DNA from: an uncultured Veillonellaceae bacterium | Lineage (GTDB): Bacteria; Bacillota; Negativicutes; Veillonellales; Dialisteraceae | DNA: 64,000 nt | Assembly: GCA_949286115.1 (NCBI GenBank) | Contig: CASEBK010000003.1 | Location: forward strand, 1 to 64,000 | Direction: 5' to 3' | Shown here: piece by piece, positions 43,045 through 51,980 of the stretch | Position numbering within the stretch: the stretch's first letter is position 1 | Layout of the letters: each line of letters opens with the position of its first letter | Notes under the pieces: model-generated | What the model was told of the DNA's origin: nothing | Database searches by the model: none | Seen by the model: the letters and a program-made list of their open reading frames with translations, nothing else | Made by a program: the position numbers and the translations under genes

Positions 43045-44115
43045 TCAGTGGAGATCCTGCAGAGAATCCCGCATATAGTCCATATAATCCAGCGCCGCTC
43101 CTGCGCCGATCGCATTGACGTACATGGGCTGTTCCACCATGTATGATGGAATGCCCGTCACCCTGGTGACCATGGCATCAAGCCCAAGGAGCTGCGCACA
43201 GCCGCCGCTCAGCATGATGCCGTGATCCCGGATATCCGCCAGGAGAGCCGGCGGCGTCTTCTGCAGTACGCCGAGGATCTTTTTGCAGATGACCTGCATC
43301 ACCGGACGGAGCGCGTTGGCCACATCCTCGCCGGTCACACCGATGCGTACGGGAAGACCGGTCTCCAGCGATTTCCCCGCCGCTTCTCCCGCCTGGAGCA
43401 CTCCGGACACATCCCAGAGGATGCCGAGCTGCTTTTTGAGCGATTCCGCTGCCTGCCGTCCCAGCTGGATCTTATATTTTTCCCGCACCCGCGTCATGAT
43501 CGCCTGATCCATCGCAAGGCCCGCCTCATGCGTTGCGTCCGCTACTACGAGACCGTGCCGCGACACCACCGAGACGTTGGCCGATCCGCCGCCGATGTCC
43601 ACCACCATCGCACCTTCCATCCTGTCCGTATTGACACCCATGCCGAGCAGCGCCGCGATGGGCTGGTCGATCAGGACAGCTTTCCGCACACCCAGCGTTA
43701 CGGCCGCTTCGAGGATCGCTCTCCGCTGCACCCCGGTGACTCCTGCGGGGACGCAGACGATGAGCCGCGGATGGAAGAACAGACTTTTCAAATACGAGTG
43801 ATTGATGATGGAATTCAGCAGATACGCCGTCGCGCTGTAATCGACGATGGCGCTGTCCCGCAGCGGATGCACGATGCGGATGCTGCGGGACGTGCGCCCT
43901 TCCATTTCCTCTGCCCTCGTGCCGTAGGCAAACATCTCGCCGTTCTTTTCCCGGACGGCCACGGCAGACGCTTCCGGATAGATGAGCTGCTTCTTTTTGA
44001 CGTAGACCACGACACTGGACGTACCGAGATCGATGCCGATGTCCTCTGTCCCAAAAGAGCCGAGCCAGTCAAGGAAGCTGAATCCGGGCCGCCGAGCCTC
44101 TTCCCGCCGTCCCAT
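43045..44115 (-). CDS. MreB/Mbl-family actin-like protein
   Basis: About 356 residues. Actin-fold motifs: phosphate 1 IGIDLGTSSVVVYVKKKQLI, connect VVDIGGGSANVSVVS, and adenosine region ISGG-like MLSGGCAQLLGLDAMV. The N-terminus is longer (GRREEARRPGFSFLDWLGSF) and more basic than usual. MreB polymers organise cell-wall synthesis in rods. The start is uncertain: an ATG at 44115 lies after the murA stop but without a strong ribosome site, and a GTG at 44139 overlaps murA. It is placed right after murA (8-bp gap), a wall-synthesis context. No mreC/mreD is visible nearby, so it may be the Mbl-like paralogue. Confidence 0.85.
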   Translation of the reverse strand: MGRREEARRPGFSFLDWLGSFGTEDIGIDLGTSSVVVYVKKKQLIYPEASAVAVREKNGEMFAYGTRAEEMEGRTSRSIRIVHPLRDSAIVDYSATAYLLNSIINHSYLKSLFFHPRLIVCVPAGVTGVQRRAILEAAVTLGVRKAVLIDQPIAALLGMGVNTDRMEGAMVVDIGGGSANVSVVSRHGLVVADATHEAGLAMDQAIMTRVREKYKIQLGRQAAESLKKQLGILWDVSGVLQAGEAAGKSLETGLPVRIGVTGEDVANALRPVMQVICKKILGVLQKTPPALLADIRDHGIMLSGGCAQLLGLDAMVTRVTGIPSYMVEQPMYVNAIGAGAALDYMDYMRDSLQDLH

Positions 44116-44122
44116 TGGTTTC

Positions 44123-45391
44123 TCAGTTCGTGCCGACACGGGAAATACGCGCTCCCAGGCCCTGCAGTTTTTCTACCAGATGGTCGTAGCCCCGGTCGAT
44201 ATGATGAAGATCTCCCACCTCCGTCGTACCGTGTGCGGCCAGACCTGCCAGTGTCAGCGCCGCACCGGCGCGCAGATCCGTCGCCCGTACGAAGGCACCC
44301 TGCAGGAACGGCACACCGGTCACGATGGCTTTCCTCCCTTCAATCTGGATGGAAGCTCCCATGCGCTGGAGCTCTCCCGCATGCATGAAGCGATTTTCAA
44401 AGACCGTCTCAGTGATGGTGCTGACCCCGCTTCCGATGGTCATGAGCGCCATGAACTGTGCCTGCAAGTCCGTGGGGAAACCCGGATAGGGCAGCGTCTT
44501 GATGTCCGTAGAGCGGATATGCCCGTCGCTGATGACGCGCACCCGGTCGATGTCTTCCTTCACGACTTTGACGCCAGCTTCCGTCAGTTTAGCAAGGAGA
44601 GGCTTCAAATGTTCGGAAAGAACATTTTCCACCACCACATCGCCCCCTGCCATCGCTGCAGCGATCATGAACGTCCCTGCTTCGATGCGGTCGGGAATGG
44701 CTGTGTGAGACACCCCTTCCAGGCGCTTCACCCCTTCGATGCGGATGACGTTCGTGCCAGCGCCCTTGATATTCGCCCCCATGCTGGAGAGGAACGTCAC
44801 CAGATCGACGATCTCCGGCTCCTCCGCCGCATTCTCGATGACCGTGCGGCCTTCCGCAAGAGATGCCGCCATGAGGACATTTTCCGTCGCGCCAACGCTT
44901 GGGAAATCAAGGTAGATCTCCGCCCCTTTGAGCCCCTGCGGCGCGCTAGCTTCTACGTATCCATTGTGGATCTGGATCTCTGCGCCCATCGCCTCAAACG
45001 CCTTGAGATGCAGGTCGATGGGACGGCTTCCGATCATACAGCCGCCGGGCAGCGCGATCTTCGCGTGTCCTTTCTTCGCCAGAAGAGGCCCCATGACGAG
45101 GAACGACGCCCGCATGCGGCTCATCAATTCATAGGAAGCTTCCGTCCGATCGATATGCGCCGCGTCGAACGTCATCTCCCGGCCGTTCCGGTGAATGACG
45201 ACGCCGAGCGATTCCAGCACACTGCAGATTGTCCGCACATCATCCAGCTCCGGCGCGTCCACCACCGTTGCCGGTGTCTCGGGAAGCAGCGCCGCCACGA
45301 TGATGGGAAGCACCGCATTTTTTGCGCTGGAAATACGGACGGACCCGTGCAGAGGAGTCCCTCCTTCAATGACCAGTTTTTCCAATTTCAT
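44123..45391 (-). CDS. murA: UDP-N-acetylglucosamine 1-carboxyvinyltransferase
   Basis: 422 residues, family length. [10 protein letters not shown] (Lys about 24, Asn 25), the fosfomycin-target Cys in [11 protein letters not shown] (Cys about 118, not the resistant Asp variant), and the C-terminal [17 protein letters not shown] are all present. It adds enolpyruvate to UDP-GlcNAc, the first step of peptidoglycan synthesis in the cytoplasm. It precedes the MreB homologue by 8 bp. Confidence 0.97.
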   Translation of the reverse strand: MKLEKLVIEGGTPLHGSVRISSAKNAVLPIIVAALLPETPATVVDAPELDDVRTICSVLESLGVVIHRNGREMTFDAAHIDRTEASYELMSRMRASFLVMGPLLAKKGHAKIALPGGCMIGSRPIDLHLKAFEAMGAEIQIHNGYVEASAPQGLKGAEIYLDFPSVGATENVLMAASLAEGRTVIENAAEEPEIVDLVTFLSSMGANIKGAGTNVIRIEGVKRLEGVSHTAIPDRIEAGTFMIAAAMAGGDVVVENVLSEHLKPLLAKLTEAGVKVVKEDIDRVRVISDGHIRSTDIKTLPYPGFPTDLQAQFMALMTIGSGVSTITETVFENRFMHAGELQRMGASIQIEGRKAIVTGVPFLQGAFVRATDLRAGAALTLAGLAAHGTTEVGDLHHIDRGYDHLVEKLQGLGARISRVGTN

Positions 45392-45518
45392 CCACTCCAG
45401 TACCTGTAAAACGAGAGTTCACGATCTATATGCATGGAAAGGAGCGGCGCCAAAGGCAGCCTCTCCCGCTAAATTCCCCATTATCATAACACAAAACCGC
45501 CGGTTCAGCCACGCCGCG

Positions 45519-46178
45519 TCAGTCGAGGCGGCTCGTTATCTCCTTCACGCTGGACGTATCGCCCAGGATGACCAGCATGTCTCCCGCCTGCATGACCATG
45601 TCCGGCCTCGGATTGATGAAATTCTCCTTCTGCCGGCGAATCGCCACGACGGTGATATGATATTTCCTGCGCACATCAAGGTCGATGAGCGTTTTGCCGA
45701 TCCAGTCCTCCGGGATATGAATGGTGACGACGGTGATATTGTTGTTCATCTCGATGTAATCAACAATGCCCGGCGACGTCAGATTATGCGCCACACGGAT
45801 CCCCATTTCCTTTTCCGAATAGATGATCTTATCCGCACCGATCTTCTGAAGCATCTTGCCGTGCAGTTCATCCAGCGCCTTCACCACGATCCGCTTCACG
45901 CCCATATCCTTCAAAAGGAGCGTCGTCAGAAGGCTCGCCGACAGATCACCGATGGCAACGACCGCCACGTCCGCATTGCCCGCGCCGATGGCGTTCAGAT
46001 TTTTCTCGTCAGAAGCATCGGCGCAGACCACATAGCCCAGCTGATCGGAGAGGTCCTGCACCACATCCTCATCTTTATCCATGGCCATCACATCATAGCC
46101 CATCTGGTCCAGCGTGACAGCCACGCTCTCGCCGAAGCGGCCCAGCCCGGCCACAAAAAACTGCAACTTCTGTTCCAT
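45519..46178 (-). CDS. ktrA: Ktr potassium-uptake regulatory subunit (RCK domain protein)
   Basis: 219 residues, the KtrA/KtrC size. An N-terminal Rossmann RCK_N domain (FFVAGLGRFGESVAVTL, with GxGxxG-like pattern and acidic MDKDED binding nucleotide) and a C-terminal RCK_C domain (WIGKTLIDLDVRRKYHITVVAI) are seen. It forms a ring that gates KtrB in response to ATP/ADP or c-di-AMP in related systems. It starts 10 bp after ktrB. Confidence 0.93.
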   Translation of the reverse strand: MEQKLQFFVAGLGRFGESVAVTLDQMGYDVMAMDKDEDVVQDLSDQLGYVVCADASDEKNLNAIGAGNADVAVVAIGDLSASLLTTLLLKDMGVKRIVVKALDELHGKMLQKIGADKIIYSEKEMGIRVAHNLTSPGIVDYIEMNNNITVVTIHIPEDWIGKTLIDLDVRRKYHITVVAIRRQKENFINPRPDMVMQAGDMLVILGDTSSVKEITSRLD

Positions 46179-46188
46179 ACTGCGCTCC

Positions 46189-47529
46189 TTACCCTATGAC
46201 CACATTTTCCGTGGGATACCGCACCTGTCCCTGATGCCGCTCCGCAAAGGCGAGCACCAGCGTCATGACGCCGATACGGCCGATGAACATCGCAAAGATG
46301 AGGATCACCTTGCAGATGTCGTTCCATTTATCCGTGAGTCCCACGCTGAAGCCTACCGTGCTGAATGCTGACACGCCTTCAAAGAGCACCTCTTCCAGAC
46401 GGAATCCCTGCGTGTCGAAGAGCAGGAGCAGGAAGACTGTGAAGAACGTCAGCGCAAAGGACAGCGTAAAAATATGAAACGCTTTCGAAATGGACCGCTC
46501 GTCGATCCTCTTATGAAAGATCACCACATCCTGTTTGCCGCGGATCCACGACAGCACGGAAAGGAACATGACGAGCACCGTGGTAGTCCGCACCCCGCCC
46601 CCGGTCGAGACCGGAGCCGACCCCGTGAACATCAGGAACATGACGATGAGCTGCGTGCTGATGCTCACATCGACGATATCAAAGGTGGTGAATCCCGCCA
46701 GGCGTGAAGAGATCGACATGAAAAGAGAATTCAGTATCTCCATGAAGATATTCATATCCCCCATGGTAAGAGGATTGTTCCGGTCCATGATAAAGAAGAC
46801 CACGGCGCCGAACAGCGTGAAAAAGGCTTCCGCCGTGAGCACCATCTTGCTGTTCAGGGACAGATGTTTCCAGGACCGCTTCCGCGCCACATCATCGATG
46901 ACCACGAATCCGATGCCGCCAAGGAGCATGGTGACGATCACCACCGCGCAGACGAAGGGGTCTCTCGCAAAGGGAGAAAAGTCACCGCCGAAGAGGTCCA
47001 GCCCGCAGTTGCAGAACGCGGACACCGCATGCCAGTATCCATAATAGATGCCGATCGGCCCCATCTCCTGAAAGAAATGGAATGCCAAGAGCGTGCCGGA
47101 AATAAGTTCCACCAGAAGCGTCATAAGGATGATCTTCCGCACGAGGAGCACCATTCCCGACGGTGTCTGCAGATTGAAGGAGTCTCGGATGAGCAGCCGT
47201 TCCTGAAGACGGATCCGCCGTCCCGTAGAGATCCCCATGATGGCCATGATGGTCATGATGCCAAGACCGCCCACCTGGATCATGAAGAGCATGAGGAGCT
47301 GCCCGAACAGCGTCAGATCCTCCCGTAGGTTGATGAGGCTCATGCCTGTCACGCTCACCGCGCTGACCGATGTGAACAGCGCGTCGATGAAACTGATCTC
47401 CCTCGTTCCCGTCTGCGCCGCCGGCAGCATGAGCAGAAGCGCCCCTACCACCATGAATATGGCAAACCCTGCCAGGATCAGGACGCCCCGATGAAAATGA
47501 CCGAGAACCGAAAGCAATGCCTGTATCAT
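46189..47529 (-). CDS. ktrB: Ktr/Trk potassium-uptake membrane subunit
   Basis: 446 residues from the ATG at 47529 (AAAGGGGCG upstream), giving MIQALLSVLGHFHRG. Four membrane-pore-membrane repeats with filter-like glycines are visible, including SVTGMSLIN, FCNCGLDLF, GSAPVSTGGGVRTT and STVGFSVGL. It forms a dimeric potassium (sodium-linked) channel-like transporter with the ring of KtrA. Its promoter is at 47586-47615. Confidence 0.93.
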   Translation of the reverse strand: MIQALLSVLGHFHRGVLILAGFAIFMVVGALLLMLPAAQTGTREISFIDALFTSVSAVSVTGMSLINLREDLTLFGQLLMLFMIQVGGLGIMTIMAIMGISTGRRIRLQERLLIRDSFNLQTPSGMVLLVRKIILMTLLVELISGTLLAFHFFQEMGPIGIYYGYWHAVSAFCNCGLDLFGGDFSPFARDPFVCAVVIVTMLLGGIGFVVIDDVARKRSWKHLSLNSKMVLTAEAFFTLFGAVVFFIMDRNNPLTMGDMNIFMEILNSLFMSISSRLAGFTTFDIVDVSISTQLIVMFLMFTGSAPVSTGGGVRTTTVLVMFLSVLSWIRGKQDVVIFHKRIDERSISKAFHIFTLSFALTFFTVFLLLLFDTQGFRLEEVLFEGVSAFSTVGFSVGLTDKWNDICKVILIFAMFIGRIGVMTLVLAFAERHQGQVRYPTENVVIG

Positions 47530-47585
47530 AAACGCCCCTTTGTGTTTCGGCGGACACAGCCGCCGCTTCAAGCGATTCTCTGCTT

Positions 47586-47615
47586 ATTATATGCGTGCCG
47601 CTCTGCTTTTGCCAA
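47586..47615 (-). promoter_or_regulatory. Promoter of ktrB-ktrA
   Basis: TTGGCA (47615-47610), an 18-bp spacer and TATAAT (47591-47586) on the minus strand, about 57 bp upstream of ktrB. No c-di-AMP riboswitch fits in the short leader. Confidence 0.65.
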
Positions 47616-47658
47616 ATACACGACGAGCCGGGGCCCATCAGGCCGTCCGGCTCGCATT

Positions 47659-48774
47659 TCAATGTTTCGTTTCCTGTTCCTCCAGCATGCGGTAGAGGAT
47701 ATCTACGATCTTTCCGCTGCTGTTCTCGATGACCGGTCCGCACCGGTCCGCCATCTTCTGCCGCTTCTCCGGGTGAAGCAGGATATCCCGCACCGTATCG
47801 GCGAGCTGCCCCCGCTTCACCCACACGGCGCACCCCTTCTCCTGCAGGTGCGCCGCATTCGCCCGTTCCTGCCCGGGCAGCGCATTCACCAGCACCATAG
47901 GCAGATCCATCGTGAAAGCCTCCGTGCAGGTAAGCGCTCCGGGCTTCGTCACGAGAAGATCGCTCCGGCCCATGAGCTGCGCCACTTTGTTGGTATAGCT
48001 GTGGAGCTCCACCGGATGGAGCAGCCGCGCCCGGAGCAGCGCCACTTCTTCATAGGCAGAAATGTTCTGTCCGGTGATGACGATGAACCGTCGTATCTCC
48101 TTCACCTTATCCAGCCGCTTCAGCGTATCGGTGATGTACCCCAGTCCCAGACCGCCGCCCATAATGAGCACCGTTCCCTCTTCGCGGACCGGCGACCGCT
48201 TTCTCTCTTCATAAAACGCACGCCGCACGGGAATGCCCGTCGTGTGGATGATGCTCCGCGGCACGCCGTGCGCCGCCAGTTTATCCGCCAGCTCCTGCGT
48301 GGGCACACAATACCCGTCCAGGTGCTTGTAGATCCAGAGTTGGTGGATATCAAAGTCGGTGATGACGCCTAAGAGCGGAATGGAGAGCGCGCCTTCCTTC
48401 TTCAGCAGATTGGCCGCGCAGGCCGGAAACGGATGCGTAAAGATCAGCGCATCCGGCTTAAGCGCCGCGATGAGCCGCTTCATCCGGCGGCGAAAGCTCC
48501 AGGAAAGGAGGCTCTGCACGCCGTTCCCCAGGTAGCGGTTCTGCGAATTGCTGTACAGGCGATTATAAATGATGGGGAAAACGTCCAGCATCTTGAGATA
48601 GCTCCGTTTGATGAGCTGATCCAAAGAAAAGGAATCGCCGGACAGAAAATCGAGTACCCGCGCGCTGTCTCCCGGATGCTTCATCCGGATCGCTTCAGCC
48701 ACCGCCCGGGCCGCCTGAGAATGGCCGCTCCCGATTGATGCGGACAGAATAAAAAATTTTTTGTGCGGTTTCAT
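47659..48774 (-). CDS. GT28-type glycosyltransferase (MGDG synthase/UgtP-like)
   Basis: 371 residues. The N-terminal acceptor domain starts FFILSASIGSGHSQAARAV, the MGDG-synthase-type glycine loop, with THPFPACAANLLKKEG and VITDFDIHQLW. The C-terminal UDP-sugar domain has LIMGGGLGLG and KPGALTCTEAF...PMVLVNALPGQERANA. Family members transfer glucose or galactose to diacylglycerol to make glycolipids, or GlcNAc in MurG. The sequence is closer to diacylglycerol glucosyltransferases than to MurG. An inner-membrane glycolipid role is inferred. A GC-rich stem without a T-run follows at 47624-47654. Confidence 0.85.
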   Translation of the reverse strand: MKPHKKFFILSASIGSGHSQAARAVAEAIRMKHPGDSARVLDFLSGDSFSLDQLIKRSYLKMLDVFPIIYNRLYSNSQNRYLGNGVQSLLSWSFRRRMKRLIAALKPDALIFTHPFPACAANLLKKEGALSIPLLGVITDFDIHQLWIYKHLDGYCVPTQELADKLAAHGVPRSIIHTTGIPVRRAFYEERKRSPVREEGTVLIMGGGLGLGYITDTLKRLDKVKEIRRFIVITGQNISAYEEVALLRARLLHPVELHSYTNKVAQLMGRSDLLVTKPGALTCTEAFTMDLPMVLVNALPGQERANAAHLQEKGCAVWVKRGQLADTVRDILLHPEKRQKMADRCGPVIENSSGKIVDILYRMLEEQETKH

Positions 48775-48888
48775 AAGAGATCCTTTGCTGTCACCTGCCT
48801 GCGTCCATAGCGTCCAGGCCGTTTCATGCTTTCTAATTATACCATATGTAAGGACCGGCCCCGCACGAAAAAACTTTCTATAAAGTAG

Positions 48889-48915
48889 AAAAAGGACACA
48901 GCCACGCTGTGCCCC
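48889..48915 (-). terminator. Intrinsic terminator after hup
   Basis: The hairpin GG(G)GCACAGC-GTG-GCTGTGTCC is followed by TTTTT on the minus strand, 14 bp after the stop. Confidence 0.85.
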
Positions 48916-48928
48916 TTACTGTCTCGTA

Positions 48929-49204
48929 TTACTGATTGACTCTGTCTTTCAGCTGTTTGCTCACTTTGAAAGCCGGAGTTTTAGAAGCCGGAATCTGAAT
49001 CACATTGCCGCTGGAAGGATTGTGACCTTCTCTTGCCTTGCGCTGACGCACTTCAAACGTGCCGAAGCCGATGATCTGCACCTTTTCGCCTTTTTCCAGC
49101 GCAGCGCTGATGACATCGATCACTGCTTTGACGGTCTTTTCCGCATCTTTCTTGGTAACTTCCGCTTCCTGCGCTACAGCTGTAATCAATTCCGTTTTGT
49201 TCAT
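48929..49204 (-). CDS. hup: HU-family DNA-binding protein
   Basis: 91 residues. MNKTELITAVAQEAEVTKKD, the central GFGTFEVRQRKAREGHNP arm motif and IPASKTPAFKVSKQLKD are the full HU pattern. It bends and compacts DNA as a homodimer. Start behind AAGGAGGA. It follows mazG by 66 bp; the analogous Bacillus locus encodes other small proteins at this place. Confidence 0.97.
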   Translation of the reverse strand: MNKTELITAVAQEAEVTKKDAEKTVKAVIDVISAALEKGEKVQIIGFGTFEVRQRKAREGHNPSSGNVIQIPASKTPAFKVSKQLKDRVNQ

Positions 49205-49270
49205 TCTAAAACATCCTCCTTCATTATTTTCAGGATCTCCTGATCTGTTCTATATCTCCCTGCAGCCCCC

Positions 49271-50365
49271 TTAAAGAAGCCCCTTCTTTTCCAGCCGGTC
49301 TTCCAGCTTTGAGAGGTCTTCCGGGCCTGCCTCCATAACGGTTCGGCCTTCCTTCCGAAGGGATTCCTCCCATTCGCCGAACTGTTCTGAAAAAAGACTG
49401 TTGAACCGGTGCAAAGCCAATTCCGGTTCCATGCCGAAGGCACGCATCAGATCGACCATTTCAAAAAGCGCTTTCCCAAAACAGCGCTCCAGCTCATCCG
49501 GCGCGCTGCCTGTCTCTGCCATGTCCATGGCCTTCCTCCAGGAGGACTCAAAGCGGCCTCTGCGGTCTTCTGCTCCTGCAGCCTTTTCCCTGCATATAGA
49601 ACTCACTTTCTTCTGCATTATACACGCAAAGAGTAGACTTGGCAAGCTGACGGAAAGCCCCTCCAGCAGGCGCCTGCGGCGTTTTTCTCTCATCTTTCGT
49701 ATCTCCCACGAGCCCAGAAGTTCTGCCGTTTCTTCCGCTGTCATCGTGCTGAACACATAGGGATGGCGCTCAATCATCTTGTCCGCGATGCCATCTGCCA
49801 CATCGTCCAGCGTGAACTCTCCCCGCTCCTCAGCGAGCCGCGCATGAAAAACGACCTGATAGAGAACGTCTCCCAGCTCTTCTTTCAGATTTTCCCTGTC
49901 CCCGCGGTCTATGGCGTCCACCACTTCATACGCTTCCTGCAGGAGATACGTGCGGAGCGTCTCATGCGTCTGCGCTCGGTCCCACGGGCAGCCGTCCGGC
50001 GCGCGGAGCGCCTCCATGACGCGGCGCAGCCGCTGCAGAGACGCTGCACTTGCCGATGCAGCAAGGCATTCTTCCGGGCAGATCACGAGCATGACTTCCC
50101 GCTCCCTCTGCGGAAAGGCAAGAGCCGCCGCGTGCTCCCGCCGCATCTCCCTCGTCTTCGGACACCACAGCCAGACCGGAGCCGCTCCGTCATATCGACG
50201 CAGCAGTTCCCGGCGCACCACGCCTAACGAGTCTTCTCCCCGGACCTCCGTCACTATAACAGGAAGAGGCGATGTGGTCGACCATGCAGAAAAAGAAGAG
50301 GCCGGACATACCGTGAAACCTCTTTCTTCCTCCACCCCGGCTTCTTTCAAAAAGCTGAAGTCCAT
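49271..50365 (-). CDS. mazG: Nucleoside triphosphate pyrophosphohydrolase MazG with short N-terminal region
   Basis: 364 residues from the ATG at 50365, which lies 1 bp after the preceding gene's stop. Residues about 125-240 contain the first MazG domain (LRAPDGCPWDRAQTHETLRTYLLQEAYEVVDAI), with the EExxE...ExxD metal site in LKEELGDVLYQVVFHA. The second MazG half is degenerate (about 255-364). The N-terminal 120 residues (VICPEECLAASASAAS...) occupy the place of the tetrapyrrole-methylase-like domain of Bacillus YabN but are only half as long. It cleaves NTPs, possibly clearing aberrant nucleotides. Confidence 0.88.
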   Translation of the reverse strand: MDFSFLKEAGVEEERGFTVCPASSFSAWSTTSPLPVIVTEVRGEDSLGVVRRELLRRYDGAAPVWLWCPKTREMRREHAAALAFPQREREVMLVICPEECLAASASAASLQRLRRVMEALRAPDGCPWDRAQTHETLRTYLLQEAYEVVDAIDRGDRENLKEELGDVLYQVVFHARLAEERGEFTLDDVADGIADKMIERHPYVFSTMTAEETAELLGSWEIRKMREKRRRRLLEGLSVSLPSLLFACIMQKKVSSICREKAAGAEDRRGRFESSWRKAMDMAETGSAPDELERCFGKALFEMVDLMRAFGMEPELALHRFNSLFSEQFGEWEESLRKEGRTVMEAGPEDLSKLEDRLEKKGLL

Positions 50366-50366
50366 T

Positions 50367-51980
50367 TTATTTTTCCTTTTTCCCAAAAATATCCAGCCGG
50401 CGGATGCCCGCTGCCAGACGGCCGCCGATCTTCGGCACGCTCTCCACATCTTCCGCCCGCACGGTATGCGTCATGATGACGGCAAGTCCATAGACGACGA
50501 TGCCTGCGCAGATGGCAAGGAGCGTCGCCAGCGTATTGCTGTGGAGCAGAGGATACACCGCCGCATAGGTCCCTACCACGGCCGCGCCCATCGCGCCGGC
50601 GGAAACGAAGCACCGCAGCGTATGCACGAGGTCCAGCTTGTATTTCATATACTTATGCAGGAAATACAGATTGAGGAGCGCCGCGACGCCGAAGTCTGCA
50701 TTGGTCGCCCACGCGGCGCCGAGCACGCCTAAGCTGGGGAGCGCCGTCAGATTCCACGAGAGCAGGATCTTCACACAGGCGCTCGCCACCATGTTGATAA
50801 AGGGGATCGCCGTCTTCCCCATCCCCTGAAGCACGCCGGTCGTGACCTGCTGCACGCCGAGAAGAAATACGCCAAAGCTCATCACGGCGATACACGGTCC
50901 CGCTTCCGGCGTCGCATAAAGCATGGCGGAGATCGGCGTAGCGATGACGCACATGCCGATGAAGGACGGCACCGTGATGAGATTGGCCATGCGCATCGCA
51001 AGACCCGTGCGGTGATAGATGACGTCTGGATTGTTCCTCGCCACGGCTTCCGAGATGACAGGCACGAGACTTGCCGCCAGAGAAGCCGTCATGATCGTAG
51101 GCATATTGACGAGCGCCGTCGCCATCCCCGTGAGATAGCCGAAGAGCGTCGTCGCTTCCTCTACGGAAAATCCCGCCACTTCCAGACGGCGCGGCACGAT
51201 GAAGAGATCGATGTTCGACACGATGGGGAGCATGATATTGGCCAAAGACACAGGCAGCGCCAGGATGAGCAGCCGCTTGATGATCCGCCCTGTCGAATCC
51301 GGAATGATGGACCGGTCCCGGGCCGCCATCATCTCTTTCCGCCAGCTGCGGTTCTTATAGTAGAAATAGAGCAGCACCAGAATGCCCACGAAGGCGCCCG
51401 GTGCCGCGCCGAACGTCGCGCCGGCCGCGCCGTATTCCAGGCCGTACGGCAGGAGCACCACCGCCAGACCGATCATGATGACCACGCGGAAGAGCTGCTC
51501 CACGATCTGCGAGACCGCCGTAGGCGTCATATTCTGCAGCCCCTGGAAATACCCGCGGAGCGTCGCCAGGATCGTCGCCATGAGAATCGCCGGCGACAGT
51601 GCCAGAAGCGACCAGTACGCCCGGGGATCGCGCACGATCCCGCTATCGATGAGCCATCCCGCGCCAAAATAGAGGAGCGCGCTGAAGAAGAGCCCTGTCG
51701 CCGTGAGCACCATGAGCGATATGCGGAAGACCCGCTGCCCGCCGAGATAATCATGGACCGCATTCTTCTCCGCCACCATGATGGAGATCGCGACGGGAAG
51801 CCCCGCTGACGAGACGGCCAGACAGAGCAGATAGATCGGATACGCCATCTGGTAGAGGCCGATGCCCTCCCCGCCGAGAAGGCGCGACAGATAGATGCGG
51901 CTGAACGCCCCGATGAACTTGACGATGATGCCGGCCACCGTCAGGATCAGCGCGCCCTGGACAAAAGTATTTTTATGCAC
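50367..51980 (-). CDS. MurJ/SpoVB-like polysaccharide flippase (MVF/MATE superfamily)
   Basis: 537 residues from a GTG at 51980 with GGGGGAC 6 nt upstream, overlapping the mfd stop by 8 bp. About 14 membrane helices; the opening (FVQGALILTVAGIIVKFIGAFSRIYLSRLLG) and FGYLTGMATALVNMPTIMTASLAASLVPVISEA are typical of the SpoVB/YabM group. Members flip lipid-linked wall or polysaccharide precursors. The neighbour order mfd-this-mazG equals that of Bacillus mfd-(spoVT)-yabM-yabN, supporting the YabM/SpoVB assignment; no sporulation context is present. Confidence 0.9.
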   Translation of the reverse strand: MHKNTFVQGALILTVAGIIVKFIGAFSRIYLSRLLGGEGIGLYQMAYPIYLLCLAVSSAGLPVAISIMVAEKNAVHDYLGGQRVFRISLMVLTATGLFFSALLYFGAGWLIDSGIVRDPRAYWSLLALSPAILMATILATLRGYFQGLQNMTPTAVSQIVEQLFRVVIMIGLAVVLLPYGLEYGAAGATFGAAPGAFVGILVLLYFYYKNRSWRKEMMAARDRSIIPDSTGRIIKRLLILALPVSLANIMLPIVSNIDLFIVPRRLEVAGFSVEEATTLFGYLTGMATALVNMPTIMTASLAASLVPVISEAVARNNPDVIYHRTGLAMRMANLITVPSFIGMCVIATPISAMLYATPEAGPCIAVMSFGVFLLGVQQVTTGVLQGMGKTAIPFINMVASACVKILLSWNLTALPSLGVLGAAWATNADFGVAALLNLYFLHKYMKYKLDLVHTLRCFVSAGAMGAAVVGTYAAVYPLLHSNTLATLLAICAGIVVYGLAVIMTHTVRAEDVESVPKIGGRLAAGIRRLDIFGKKEK

